Assembly: GCA_037951105.1 (NCBI GenBank)
Contig: JBAMJV010001370.1
Span: 1 to 64,000 of the forward strand
Source: Echinarachnius parma
Lineage: Eukaryota; Echinodermata; Echinoidea; Clypeasteroida; Echinarachniidae
Reading direction: 5' to 3'
Length of the DNA stretch: 64,000 nucleotides
Each line of letters starts with the position of its first letter. Position 1 is the first letter of the stretch. Under the pieces are notes generated by a model. It was given only the letters and a program-made list of their open reading frames with translations, did no database searches and had not been told where the DNA came from. A program made the translations under genes and the position numbers. Shown piece after piece: positions 44,150-55,019 of this stretch.

Positions 44150-44340
44150 CCGATCGTGCAGCACAATTATTGTTTAGCTACAAGGGAACAAATTAATTTC
44201 TCACATGTAAATCTCATTTGGGAAGCATGCGGGCAAGTAACTTAACTGTTGGGGCAAGTAAAATGTATGATTTGTATGATACTTGCCCAAAACGGGACAG
44301 TCGAGAAAGAACGTTACTAGTGTTGAGGCAAGGAATTTAG
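44150..44340 (+). repeat. GGGCTCGACACT-family fragment
   Basis: TTGCCCGATCGTGCAGC, GGGCAAGTAAAATGTATG and ACTTGCCCAAAACGGGACAG match the 19930-20575 family; the left end is missing. Confidence 0.55.
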
Positions 44341-44611
44341 CGATGATAGATTGACATGAATCCAATAGAAAATATCAACCAAATGGGCAGGAAATTAGCA
44401 GTAAGCGATCGATCGGTTCCTTCACTGTGATAATAGGTTTAAATGGAGAAGGCTGTTTTCACATTATTTTCACCAAAAAATCACCTGCATCCGTCTAGAC
44501 CGACGAGAATAACATGATGGATTCTCTTCAATCTTGCTTTCCGTTTTTTTCTGACGGGAAATAATCATTTAAATTAAGGTCCAGACGAAACAGATGAAAA
44601 GGAAAATACAT

Positions 44612-44760
44612 TTTACAGTCAAATCTGTCTTTAATAGAGATCATCTGTCTGTTGCAGCCAACCTGTCTATGTAATTGAACCCGTCTACAGAGGTCACCTG
44701 TCTACAGTGGCCACTATTCTTGTTTCCCTCGAGTGGTCATGATACAGAGGCTTGACTGTA
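44612..44760. mobile_element. GTCAAACCTGTC element, short form
   Basis: ACAGTCAAATCTGTCTTTAA to CAGAGGCTTGACTGTA are inverted ends; AACCTGTCTATG, CACCTGTCTACAGTGGCCAC inside. Confidence 0.75.
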
Positions 44761-44910
44761 TATATTTCTGCACACTTCTGTTAGCTTATCGCCTAATGGA
44801 ATTTTGAAGACCCTTCATGTTAACTCTACGGGGATTCCAGAATCTAGTAGGGAACATGTCTATTTATGTTTTATTGACATTGTTTAGATATGATTCAACT
44901 ACACACATGT

Positions 44911-44992
44911 TAACCCACTACCTACACAAACCTGGTGGTCCTTGTAAATGTATAAACTCTATGAGGACTGCAAAGTCTATTTAGGATACAGG
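44911..44992 (+). repeat. TTAACCC mini-repeat, diverged
   Basis: TTAACCCACTACCTACACAA, ACTCTATGAGGACTGCAAAG, ending ACAGGTTAGAA. Confidence 0.65.
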
Positions 44993-46030
44993 TTAGAATG
45001 TTTAATATTGATGGGGGACCTGAAAGAAATATACATGTAAATACCTGGGAAGTTTGCTCAAAGTTATGTGCACTTTTGTAAAACTGTTTCAATTTGTCAG
45101 AAGGTATCAAGTTTTTGAGATGTGAAACGTCCCCTAGAGGTACATGTATAAATTAATGCTTTTCAAATGTGTGTACATTTTTCATGAAAATGTTGATTGA
45201 GACATGCTTCTGTTGGCATATCTAATATTGATGGGGGAAACTATGAGAATGCCTTGGAAGTTCAACAGGTGTGCAAGTTTGACCAAAGGCATCAATTTTG
45301 CAAGATGTGATTCAAATGCATTACATGTAAAAGTTTGTTCACCTGCAGGTATTCATTAGTTTGTTTCAAATGCTTGCACCTTTTCGTGAACATTTTCAAT
45401 ATGACATCCTTGCACTTGGGCGTATTTATATTAATGGGAGACCTTTGTATACATCTACGAGAAGTACAAATGCCCCAGAAGTTTACCAAAGTTTGGTGCA
45501 CTTTCGCCAAAAACTTTTAATTTTGTCAGAGTTTTGTCAGATTTACATGCAAAAGTTCACCTACCGGCATACATGAATTTGTTTAAAATGTTTGCCCCTT
45601 TTTATGAAAATGTTTAATACAACTTTCTCTCCTCTCATTCTGGCATATATAATTGATACATGTAGGAGACCTTTGTATTACATGTAAGAGAAGTATAAAA
45701 TGCCCCCAAATAAACTTTACCAAAGTCATGTGCACTTTTGCCAAAGGGGTTCAATGCATAAGTTCCCATAGAGGAATAAACTAATTGTTAGCATTTTTTA
45801 ATGAAAGTTTTCAATACGACATCCTCACCTTTTATTCTGGCATATTTTATTTATGGCAGTACATAAGAAGTCTAAAATGCCTCCAAAGTTTACCACAGTT
45901 ATGTGCACTATTGCCAAGCGGTTCCATTCTGATTTGATACTATGCTCCTTGGGTATCAATTTGACAAAAGGGGAAATAATTAACGAGTAAACCAGTCCTA
46001 CAGGCATACTTTAATTTCTTTCAAATGTTT
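44993..46030 (+). repeat. Minisatellite with a unit of about 200 bp
   Basis: TATTGATGGGRGACCT, AARTTTGCCAAAG-type and TGTGCACTTTTGCCAAA phrases, and TTTTCATGAAAATGTT recur near 45000, 45220, 45430, 45650 and 45850. Stray units reappear near 46450, 47115 and 47820, with mobile elements inserted between. Confidence 0.75.
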
Positions 46031-46040
46031 TCGTTCATGA

Positions 46041-46437
46041 TTAAAGGGATCTAGTAACTTTGTTGACATGTGCAAAAAGTGATGAATGGTTGATGGAATG
46101 TATATTGTTGTTATCTCATATGTCCACAGGGTATTGTGTGAAAATTTCAAGTCAAATGGACATTGCATGGCCAAGTAATGAGCAAAAATGCAAAGTAATA
46201 TCGACTAACTCACTGCACTCACTTTGTACACGGTTTCAAAACTCCACCGGAGTTTTTCTTATCTGAATACTTTGATCGTACATATCTTTGTAACGAAAGG
46301 GAAATTTGAAAAACCGAAACCTGTCCCATGATTTTATTGTTAATAGGAATACAACAAAGGTATGAGGGAACCGCTAGAATTAAAATTGTATTTTGAGGAT
46401 TTGGACAATGTTACTAAGTCCCATTAAGATGTGTCCC
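46041..46437. mobile_element. TTAAAGGGATCTAGTAAC inverted-repeat element
   Basis: Ends TTAAAGGGATCTAGTAACTT and GTTACTAAGTCCCATTAA; shares GCAAAAAGTGATG, AATGAGCAAAAATGCAAAGT and ACAACAAAGGTA with a second copy at 52521-52906. About 395 bp, TTAA at both edges. Confidence 0.85.
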
Positions 46438-46726
46438 AGCTGCACACATTTTGGCTGGTATACATTACATGTACCTGAGAAGTATGGACGGCCTCACAAG
46501 TTAAACAGGTGTGCACATAAAGGGTATCCATTTTGCATAATGAGATTTAAACTGTGCTCTTTGGCTAATAGGTATACATTTTTACTAAATGAGATATAAT
46601 TATCAAGTACTGTACCCATACAGCTAGCTACATGTATACATGATTTTTTTTTCCTTTTTTCATTTGTTTATATTGTAATCATGGATTCTAATGTGACATA
46701 AATATTTCACACATAGGTAAACTGAC

Positions 46727-47017
46727 CAGGGGGGTGTTTCACAAACATCCTTAGTTGAACTTAACTCTAAGTTGGACTTAAAAAGTATGGAAAGCCATTT
46801 GTAGCCTTGTAATTAAATATATTCAAAAGCAAAAATCAAAGTATTTTAGATTTTTCATAAATTTTACATCAAAAACATGAAATCCCCTTGATGATAGAAA
46901 ATATTAATGTTTTGAATCAACATTTTATGCCTTTTAAAATAAATTTTACAGAATTATTTCAAAGAAACTGACGGCTTTTCATAATGTTTAAGTCCAAATT
47001 AGACACCCCCCCCCCAG
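46727..47017. mobile_element. GTGTTTCAC-family inverted-repeat element
   Basis: CCAGGGGGGTGTTTCACAAA at the left; AAGTCCAAATTAGACACCCC and CCCAGG at the right, where part of the inverted end has been lost. Same interior as 42085-42420. Confidence 0.8.
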
Positions 47018-47212
47018 GAATACACAGTATAATACAAATGGACATGAGCAAAATCCCTATTTAATTTGCTCATGTTTATTTATGAGTTAATAACTACACG
47101 CATGTTAACTTATTTTTTATTGATGGGAGACCTTTGAAAGGTACAGAGGGCCTCGGAAGTTTGACAGCTGTGCACGCTCATGAAACCGTATCAATTTTGC
47201 AAAAAGCAATTT

Positions 47213-47618
47213 TAACCCTTTCAAGACAATTTGACTTCCGCATAACATTCATTCTCCATCGCGCATATCTTGGGTATTTTGGGGACTGATGAGAAGGGTT
47301 TACCCATTGCCTATGGGAACCTGGTGGGCCCTGTATTAATGAACTCGACTGACTGATTTTGCTACAGCATGCATGCAATCTCCATAGACCCAAGCCTGAG
47401 TATTTTGCTACAGCATGCATGCAATCTCCATAGACCCAAGCCTGAGTATTTTGCTACAGCATGCATGCAATCTCCATAGACCCAAGCCTGAGTATTTTGC
47501 TACAGCATGCATGCAATCTCCATAGACCCAAGCCTGAGTATTTTGCTACAGCATGCATGCAATCTCCATAGACCCAAGCCTGAGTATTTTGTGGACCATG
47601 CAGTCCTGAATGGGTTAA
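47213..47618 (+). repeat. CAGGACTGACTGATTTT mini-repeats, one expanded into an array
   Basis: One copy spans about 47213-47300. A second begins near 47345 (GACTGACTGATTTTGCTACA) and ends CAGTCCTGAATGGGTTAA at 47618; its middle has been amplified into five 46-bp units. Confidence 0.8.
47357..47586 (+). repeat. 46-bp tandem array, five units
   Basis: Five essentially identical units of TTTTGCTACAGCATGCATGC, AATCTCCATAGACCCAAGCC, TGAGTA. The unit is the core of the surrounding mini-repeat, so the array is an internal expansion and is recent. Confidence 0.95.
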
Positions 47619-47663
47619 CCCTATATGGGGATTGCAGAATCTATTTTTAGAGAGCAGGTTAAC

Positions 47664-47815
47664 CCATTGCCTACGGGAACCTGGTGGGCCCTGTATTAAC
47701 CCTATGGGGATTGCGCAATCAAGTAGGGAACAGGTTAACCCATTGCCTACGGGAACCTGGTGGGCTCTGTATTAATTCTATGGGGATTGCGCAATCAAGT
47801 AGGGAACAGGTTTAT
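47664..47815 (+). repeat. TTAACCC mini-repeats, two in tandem
   Basis: Two near-identical copies of TTAACCCATTGCCTACGGGA, ACCTGGTGGGC, CTATGGGGATTGCGCAATCA, AGTAGGGAACAGGTT share the TTAA between them. Confidence 0.9.
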
Positions 47816-49065
47816 TTGCGTTCTTTGGCTAACGGTTGTACATTTTGCAAGAAGTGATTGAAAATGTGCTCGTTTGCCAGAAGGTTATGCATTTTGCAAG
47901 AAGCGTTTTAACTTTGTATTCCCCCGTTGACAGATTTGGTCGACCATCAGACACAATCGGCGCTCGAGTGACGTTGACGTCATTATCACTCACCTCCTAG
48001 CAGAGCAGACGGGTAGGATACAAGGCGAGACAACGTGGCAGACTATGTGGGACATTAACCCGTTGCTTAGGCCCCCAAAAAAAATTTGTTTGATTGGAGT
48101 AACGGGCAACCAAAAATTAGGGTAGGTCGGTAGGGATTTGTTGTAGGGATTTGGATACACAAAAACACACACATCGCAATTGCAAATTCTATTGCAATTT
48201 TTTATTTATTTTTTAAATTTTTATTTTTATTTTTAAAACAAATAAAATTCAGAAAAAACCTCTAGGGTCGGCGTGCATTAGTGCCGGTATTTTTAGGGGC
48301 GGGCGGGTTATGCCAATCCAACCATTTATTTTTCATGGCCTTATGCAAACCAGGCCCCGTATGCATAATACCTAGCTACATGTAGCTTAGTTCCATGCTA
48401 AGAGTATTTTAAATTATACAGATAGCGAACAACAAACAGTTTCCTACTCCCCAACGAGGGTTGGCTGGGTAAACCTTAGATACTCACTAAGTTAAACCTA
48501 GTTAGCAACTAAAAGATCATGTGTTTAATTCCTAGCTACGTCATCCACAAACTAGCATGCAACTATTAAAGCTAGTGGGTTTTTATGAATATGAGTCCTG
48601 CTGGTGAGCCATATCTACAAAGTGTGTGGGGATTTGGGAATCTCAAAGGGAATGGATATTTAAAGATTCCAATTAAAAGGCTTCTGCCTGTATGCATACA
48701 TTTCATTTCATTTCATTTATTTATTTTCATTTCCAACATATAATACATTTACAGTCATATAGAAAAAAAATATTTTAATTTTACAATTAAAATCAAAATA
48801 GGAGAAAATAATTAATAGTAAGGTGAAACTAATATAAGATATCACAGGATTGGGTGATGATGGGGGGCAGTTAAAATCACTTACTTCCTATTGAACGGGG
48901 ATGATACAATGGAAAAAAACCATGGCCATTATATGGGAAATTTAATGAATCTTGAGAAATATTACGCTTTTATTGTTTGTGGTTTCGGGGTGGCAAGACA
49001 GTTAGGAGAGAAATTCATTTTCTCTTATTTATTAGCAGACCAGGACAATGCACCAATGAAATGGG
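47816..49065. other. Nothing recognised except a probable retroelement tail
   Basis: On the minus strand, (GAAAT)-like repeats at 48700-48740 after GTTGGAAATGAAAATAAATA resemble a LINE tail. The plus frame of 88 codons at 48891-49157 runs into the next element and matches nothing known. Confidence 0.45.
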
Positions 49066-49596
49066 TGGATTATTTGCGAAAGCTAAAGACTTTACAGAAG
49101 TTACTGTCACTGTTGGCTGCTTCCTTACTTACCACTCTAAGTCCACATCTACTCTAGATCAGCCATTCTGACAACTAGTGAGTCGGTAAAAATCAAAATG
49201 TAGATTTTCATACCATTAGAAAGGCCTCATCGAAAGCTTTCACTTGATTCTTTGTTCTAAAAAATTTGTCAATAATTGGCGAAGATTTGATTGTTTCAAT
49301 TTAACAATCATAACTTAAAATGCCCATTTCTTCAAACATTTCTTCAACATGAATTACCGACAAGTGCAAGTTTTTGCTATAGCTGGTTACAATTGTCATT
49401 GTTGAAACTTCACTATCGAAACAACCACTGTATCTACTCCTGATCAGCCAAAGATGGGGTTTTCATTTAAGACTCTTCATTTCACCATTTGTCAGAATTG
49501 GCTGATCTAGAGTAGATGTGGACTTAGAGTGGTAAGTAAGGGAGCAGCCAACAATGACAGTAACTTCTGTAAAGTCTTTAGCTTCGCAAATAATCC
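49066..49596. mobile_element. Inverted-repeat element with long arms, containing a fragment of another
   Basis: Arms of about 100 bp: GGATTATTTGCGAAAGCTAA, AGACTTTACAGAAGTTACTG and AGTCCACATCTACTCTAGAT at the left recur inverted at 49500-49596. The middle holds a left-truncated copy of the element at 50743-50994 (GTCGGTAAAAATC to TTTTTGCTATAGC). Confidence 0.8.
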
Positions 49597-49837
49597 AACA
49601 CAATTAAAAAAACAATGACAATAAAGAGACAACGTGGGCTATTTTAGTTGTATCTTCAAACATATCATTTGAGTATAATATTGCTATTATTGCTATTAGA
49701 ATTAATTTATATCTATAGGTATTCAACAAAATATAAGATATCAGGATTTGGGAAGAAATGTGTTAAAACTGATGATGAATGTACAAATATTTGTGTTTAT
49801 TTAGTAAATAATGGATACATATATCTTTGCAGCGCTT

Positions 49838-49930
49838 AAACCCCTTCAGGACTGACTGATTTTGTTACAACATGTATTCGCCATAGACCTAAGCCTGAGT
49901 ATTTTCGAGACCAGTCCTGAACGGGATAAT
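49838..49930 (+). repeat. CAGGACTGACTGATTTT mini-repeat, near complete
   Basis: TTAAACCCCTTCAGGACTGA at one end and CAGTCCTGAACGGGATAA at the other; CGCCATAGACCTAAGCCTGA inside. The single-copy form shows what the 47357 array expanded from. Confidence 0.8.
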
Positions 49931-50742
49931 AGCATTAGTTACATCAACAGTATAAAGACACAAATGAGTTCAAATATATAAGACAGTGGAGATAAAAGCT
50001 GTATTCTAAGAACAAAAAGTAGTGAAATATTTTGATGAATGTAAACAAAAAGTTTTTAGTTTTCTTTGTTTCCTCGCAGTAGACGGGAGTAGCACATTTG
50101 TTTGATTTAAGTAATGTGTTGTTTGTCCATCATTTGTTATGATGACCTCAACATCTCTTATGAATATAATGGCTGGGTACGATGTGTCTGAATTTGGCTT
50201 AAAATCAAGCTAATTTGAGTATGAAACGTCCTGCCACACATCGGACAAACGTGTGAAGACATAACGTATAGTTAGGAAGGTCTGGCTGTTTGAATTTAAC
50301 GTTTTTGCTTGTCCTTAGCAGAGGATCTCTCCTCAATATGTTGACAACCTCCATGAATGGAGTTGCCCCATGCTGAGTGGTCTTGTGCAGCAGTAGTAAT
50401 GAAGGACTATTATCTTCACACCATTAGACAGACATCACTTATTCAACAATAAGACACGTATGTAGTCAAAGAATACAAGACAACGGCGATAAGAGCTGAT
50501 AGTAGTGAAACTTGCTAGATCCTTGGAAAAAAGCATCAACTGTTTTGATAAACATACAAATCAGCCTCGTTTTTGTTTGTTCCATCACAATAAATGGACG
50601 TAACAACTTTGACTGGTCTGAATTGATAAAGAGCTGCAATAATCTTCACATCATCAGAAGAACATTATCTACATCAACTGGTAGGGTTTATGTTCCCTTT
50701 ATCTACATGCATTTGGTCCATTTATCATTAAGTCTGCTAAAT
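49931..50742 (+). repeat. Diverged two-fold repeat
   Basis: AAGACAGTGGAGATAAAAGC (about 49980) pairs with CAAGACAACGGCGATAAGAG (about 50477), each followed by GTAGTGAAA and TTTTGATGAATGTAAACA / TTTTGATAAACATACAAA. Otherwise nothing recognised. Confidence 0.5.
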
Positions 50743-50994
50743 GTGACCGGCTATAGCAAAATCCGGCACTTGTCGATAAAAATCAAAATGTAGATTTTCA
50801 TACCATTAGAAAGGCCTCATCACAAGCTTTCATTTGATGCTTTGTTCTTAACTAAATGGTCACTAATTGGCGAAGATTTAATGGTTTCAATTTTACAATT
50901 ATAGGTCTTTTACACACATTGTGTGAACTTAAAATGCCCATTTCTTCAAAACATGAATTACAGACAAGTGCCGGGTTTTGCTATAGCCGGTCAC
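50743..50994. mobile_element. GTGACCGGCTATAGCAAAA inverted-repeat element, full length
   Basis: Ends GTGACCGGCTATAGCAAAAT and TTTTGCTATAGCCGGTCAC are inverted for about 30 bases, flanked by AAAT on both sides (a 4-bp target duplication). Interior phrases CATACCATTAGAAAGGCCTC and AAAATGCCCATTTCTTCAAA occur in the 24.7- and 49.2-kb fragments. Confidence 0.9.
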
Positions 50995-51097
50995 AAATGA
51001 ACCCCAACCCAAACCTTAATCCACATCCCTAACCCTAAACTTAATCCTTAAACATCATTCCAGGCCTCTGAAATTGACCCAACCATAACACTAACCT

Positions 51098-51176
51098 TAA
51101 CCCGTTGCTTACAGGAACCGGCTGGGCTATGTACAAAGTCTATGGGGATTGTATAATCTGGAAGGGAATGGGTTAA
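51098..51176 (+). repeat. TTAACCC mini-repeat, complete
   Basis: TTAACCCGTTGCTTACAGGA to GGAAGGGAATGGGTTAA with GTACAAAGTCTATGGGGATT inside. It lies within a run of loosely repetitive CCCTAACCCT-type sequence (51001-51230). Confidence 0.85.
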
Positions 51177-51245
51177 TCCACACCCCTAACCCTCAATCTA
51201 ACACCTGATCATATTCCTAGGCCTCTCAATTCTGAATCTGCTAGC

Positions 51246-51310
51246 AGACCAACTGGGAGTCGACCAAATGGGAGTAGACCAAATGGGTGTCGACCAAATG
51301 GGTGCAGACA
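51246..51310 (+). repeat. 15-bp minisatellite, about four units
   Basis: ACCAAATGGGTGTCG and variants. Confidence 0.85.
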
Positions 51311-51352
51311 AAGCGAAAAGTAGGACACTTATGCAGCCAACAAATATAAACA

Positions 51353-51533
51353 GGGGGTCCGTTTAATGAAAGGATCTTAGTGAAGACCGTCTTAACTGTC
51401 ACGTCTCTGCTATTAAACTTCCAAGCTTGTCCTTTGTGATCGGAATAAACGCCATCCATATGTCCGTAGATCAGACACAGTCACGTGACAGTTTAGACGG
51501 TCTTAACTAAGACCCTTTCATGAAACGGGCCCC
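51353..51533. mobile_element. GGGCCCGTTTCATGAAAG inverted-repeat element
   Basis: Left GGGGTCCGTTTAATGAAAGG and right TTCATGAAACGGGCCCC with about 50-base arms including TCTTAGTTAAGACCGTCTTA. About 180 bp, noncoding. Confidence 0.85.
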
Positions 51534-52520
51534 AGTACCGGAGATAATAGTTGAATTACCAGGAAAAAGTAACCAGGAAGTGTCAATGGCTGCACAAATC
51601 ACCCTATTTGTTCCCCCATATCGAGGTAAATGGGTGTAGCAGATTAGATTGATAGGATCTATAGTTGAATGCTATTATCTTCACAAAGTACCATCCGAAA
51701 GGCATCATTTGTGGCTGATATATAGCACATTTAGGTAGCGCAAATCACCTCGACAAATTTAAGGATGATAGGGGAGGGAGGCAAAATTCTTGGAAAGGGG
51801 TCATTAACGACGATGCTGGAAGCGAGATGACATAAATCACATTTTGCGGGGAAAGCTACGTGAAAGTGTTGCTTTAATACGAGAACGTGATGGTACATGT
51901 ACAAAGTTTATGGTGATTGCAACTCTTTCTGCAACAGGGCCCTGGCAAATGAGCATACACTCATAATCATGGTTTATTGTATTGTTTACATTAAAGTACC
52001 AATAAATGTAGTTTCCCTCTCACCCTATCCATGTAAAATGTGAAAGCAAAAATTAAATGTACAAATTCAAAGTACTTCCTCCTTTCGATCACTCCGCCAT
52101 CAATCAGTCTCCCCCGTCTTGCAATCAATACACATAAAACAAATCGTTGATTGGTAAAGAGAAGGGCGCTATTCACTTTTGGTAATTCATAAATAATCAC
52201 GTTTAAAGTTTAGAAGCCATATAGAAGCCAATGAGGCTCATTTATATATTGTGGAATGTTCCCCAAATTAGACATGATTATTGCCTGACAATAATGCATC
52301 ATGTAGACGAGGTTCCAACCTGCAAGATGGTATGTGTAACTCGATTTAGCCAAACGTCTACTTAACGTCCTTCTTACTCTCACCCGACGAAATATACCAA
52401 TAATGGTTTACTAAACCTAATGCATCATGCTCCTGACAATTGGTGATAAATTTGCTTTTTTTACAGGTCATCTGGTAATTTCTCACATGACCTGACTAAT
52501 TTGCTTTCCACTAATCACCA
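51534..52520. other. Nothing recognised
   Basis: AT-rich stretch without recognisable repeats or exons. Confidence 0.45.
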
Positions 52521-52906
52521 TTAAAGGGATCTAGTAACTTTTTGACAAATGCAAAAAGTGATGCAAGGTTAATAAAATGTGTCTTGGTGTGATCTGATAT
52601 GTCCAGTAAGTAATGTGTGAACATTTCAAGTTAATTGGATGTTATTTGGCTGAAGAAATGAGCGAAAATGCAAAGTAATATTCACTTACTCAATGCATTT
52701 ACTTTGTACACGGCTTAAAAGATCCTGTAGATAATTTAACATCCAAACACACTGATCATAAATATCTTTTGAACGAAATGGAAATTTGAAAAACCAAAAC
52801 ATGTCCTATGCTTTTATTGTTAATATGAATACAACAAGGTACGAAAGAACCACTAGAGTTCCGAGTAAGTTTTGAGGATTTGGACAATGTTACTAAGTCC
52901 CTTTAA
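52521..52906. mobile_element. TTAAAGGGATCTAGTAAC inverted-repeat element, second copy
   Basis: TTAAAGGGATCTAGTAACTT to GTTACTAAGTCCCTTTAA. It abuts the next element, sharing the TTAA at 52903-52906. Confidence 0.88.
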
Positions 52907-53455
52907 AGGGAGCCAACACTGACAAATAATTCTTTGCTATGCTTTAAGTGGTATCATGCAGCAATCCATACCACCAATAACCAAATAATATAATTCCAAT
53001 ACTATTCTGTCAGCATTTTCAAAACAACCAGAGAAAAAACCCCTTTGATTGCAGAATATTTTATAAACATTGTAAAAGTCGTCATCTTAACTGCTAACAA
53101 TCAAAAAGTCGGTCTGGAGACACAGACTAGTTCTATCATCAAGGGAACTAAACCACCACTCCTTATATTCCTAGACAACATAAAGTAGTCTTCTTCCGCA
53201 GAACCGTCAACACATGATATGGTCGGTCTGGAGACACAGACTAGTTCTATCATCAAGGGAACTAAACCACCACTCCTTATGTTCCTAAGCTAAACAACAA
53301 ATAATAGTCTTCTTCCGCAGAACCGTTAACACATGATATGGTAGTATGATAAGTTTTCAAATTTCAGGGAACCTACTTTTCGGTGGAATGGACTACTACA
53401 ACCAATCTATTTCAGGTATTAGAGACTTTTTGTTTAGGGTGTTGGTTCCCTTTAA
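52903..53455. mobile_element. TTAAAGGGAGCCAACAC inverted-repeat element
   Basis: TTAAAGGGAGCCAACACTGA to GGGTGTTGGTTCCCTTTAA. It contains a 114-bp internal tandem duplication and is related to the element at 7014-7438. Confidence 0.88.
53108..53340 (+). repeat. Tandem duplication of about 114 bp
   Basis: GTCGGTCTGGAGACACAGAC, TAGTTCTATCATCAAGGGAA and CTTCTTCCGCAGAACCGT occur in both units with only a few differences. Confidence 0.92.
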
Positions 53456-54149
53456 ACAATTGCTGACAAAGAGTCTGGAGCACTAGACCATGTACTAATT
53501 GTAGAAGAATTGCATATCTTTAAAGGATGTAATGGGCATTGTGAATTATTTGACTAATTACACCGATTACTAATTATAATTAACTCAGTGCATAGAAGGT
53601 TGTATAGAATGAAGTAGTTGAAGAAATTACTTCTAACCCATTGTATTGCCTACGTACAGGAACCTAGTGGACGGCAAAATCTAGGAAACATGTTAACACA
53701 CGAACTGGTGTATCACTAATTAACACTATGGGTAGGGTAACATTGAGTAGTGAACAGTTTAGTAGTAAATGTGTAAGAAAATGTTCAAGAAAGAGAAAAA
53801 ATATATCTTATTAAAACAAATTAAGATATAACAAGAGGAATAATAGATAAAGGATAGATAAATGTACACAGAAGTGACAGAACGTGTAAATTCATGGGTG
53901 ACCAAGACGGAAGCAACGTAAAGGGGAGAAAATTAAGGTAATAAGAGAAATCTAACAGCTTATCTACAAGTAAAGGCTTTCGAGGTCACTTTCATGGACA
54001 AACAAAGTGCTAAAATACCCTAATGCTCTGCAGGCTTCGACCAGCATTTCTTTCCATCCCCATTTCCTTATTTTGCGTCCACTTGGGCAAGATATATTAT
54101 GTTTCTCCATCTATATACGGATTAACGAGGGGTCACTTTACTACAGCGG
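53456..54149. other. Mostly unrecognised; diverged mini-repeat near 53635
   Basis: AACCCATTGTATTGCCTACG, GGAACCTAGTGG near 53635-53700 is a degraded TTAACCC mini-repeat. The rest is AT-rich and featureless to me. Confidence 0.45.
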
Positions 54150-54360
54150 CATGCAATAACAATCTAAGTGATGTGTAGCAAGCTGGGTGGCTTGCTTGCA
54201 GCTAGCAAGGGGCAAGCTTAATAGGCGATCACAGTTGAAATTAAGCTTTGCAAGCTAATGACACACTTAAAAACTGCTGCACGCTCACGCTCATTTCAGC
54301 TTGCTCCTAGCTAGCAAACTAGCCACAAGCTAGCCGCTAGCTTGTGTCACACTTAGTTTT
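54150..54360. repeat. AGCTAGC-rich inverted stretch
   Basis: GTGTAGCAAGCTGGGTGGCT and TTGCAGCTAGCAAGG at the left are partly inverted relative to GCTAGCAAACTAGCC and AGCTAGCCGCTAGCTTGTG at the right, with GTGTCACACTTAG near the end. Possibly a degraded inverted-repeat element. Confidence 0.4.
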
Positions 54361-54599
54361 CTGTAGGGGATGGGGGATGCCATATTCGTTGCAAAATAGA
54401 TGAATACAGTGAGAAAAAGGGGTTGTTTTTTATCATCAGACATGAGGGGGGATTTATTCTGCACCGTCTTCTTCTTCTTCTACATCACATTAAACTTCCT
54501 CCTTCAATACTTCAGATTCTTGCAGAATTTTGGTTGTTATGTGCAGGGTTACTACTACTAATCAAGCCGGCTATTAACAACCTACTCTTTCGAGACATA

Positions 54600-54850
54600 G
54601 ACTGCATTTTTTTTTTAGTGCATGAGATGTGGTTGTCTCAAACATGGGACCTCCATTTGTCGTCCTATCAGAGGGACAGTGTTTTCCATCATGAATCCTT
54701 TTCTGCACAGGAAGCATGTACGACGTGAGTCAGCTTGAATTTCATGCATGATAAAAGATACCATTTTCTGATAGTATTATTCAAACTGCGTACCCGGGGA
54801 TCTCCTTCAGGCATGCTTACGACTGCGCGAACTCGCCTGATCAATGCCGG
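54600..54850 (+). repeat. Dispersed repeat shared with 39.3 kb
   Basis: GGGACCTCCATTTGTCGTCC, TATCAGAGGGACAGTGTTTT, GCACAGGAAGCATG and a GATAAAAGATACC block match 39260-39430. The following CGGGGATCTCCTTCAGGCAT region has a weak tRNA-like look, so this may be SINE-like. Confidence 0.5.
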
Positions 54851-55019
54851 GTGCTGCAGTCCATTAGTGAGAAGAAAAGTGTTGGAGTGTTGGGTACGTG
54901 AACATTTTGACTAGGTCCATTCCAACAAACTATACAACAATTGTAGTAGCACTTGACATTATCCTCTTTCTGCTGCCTCCACTTAAAATGAAAATAGAAG
55001 CTGTTAGCCTGCTCCCTAC

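Noticed and set aside
51001-51230. CCCTAACCCT-rich sequence resembling telomere repeats
   Set aside because: Irregular, with CTTAATCC and ACCTTAA interruptions; no regular TTAGGG array.
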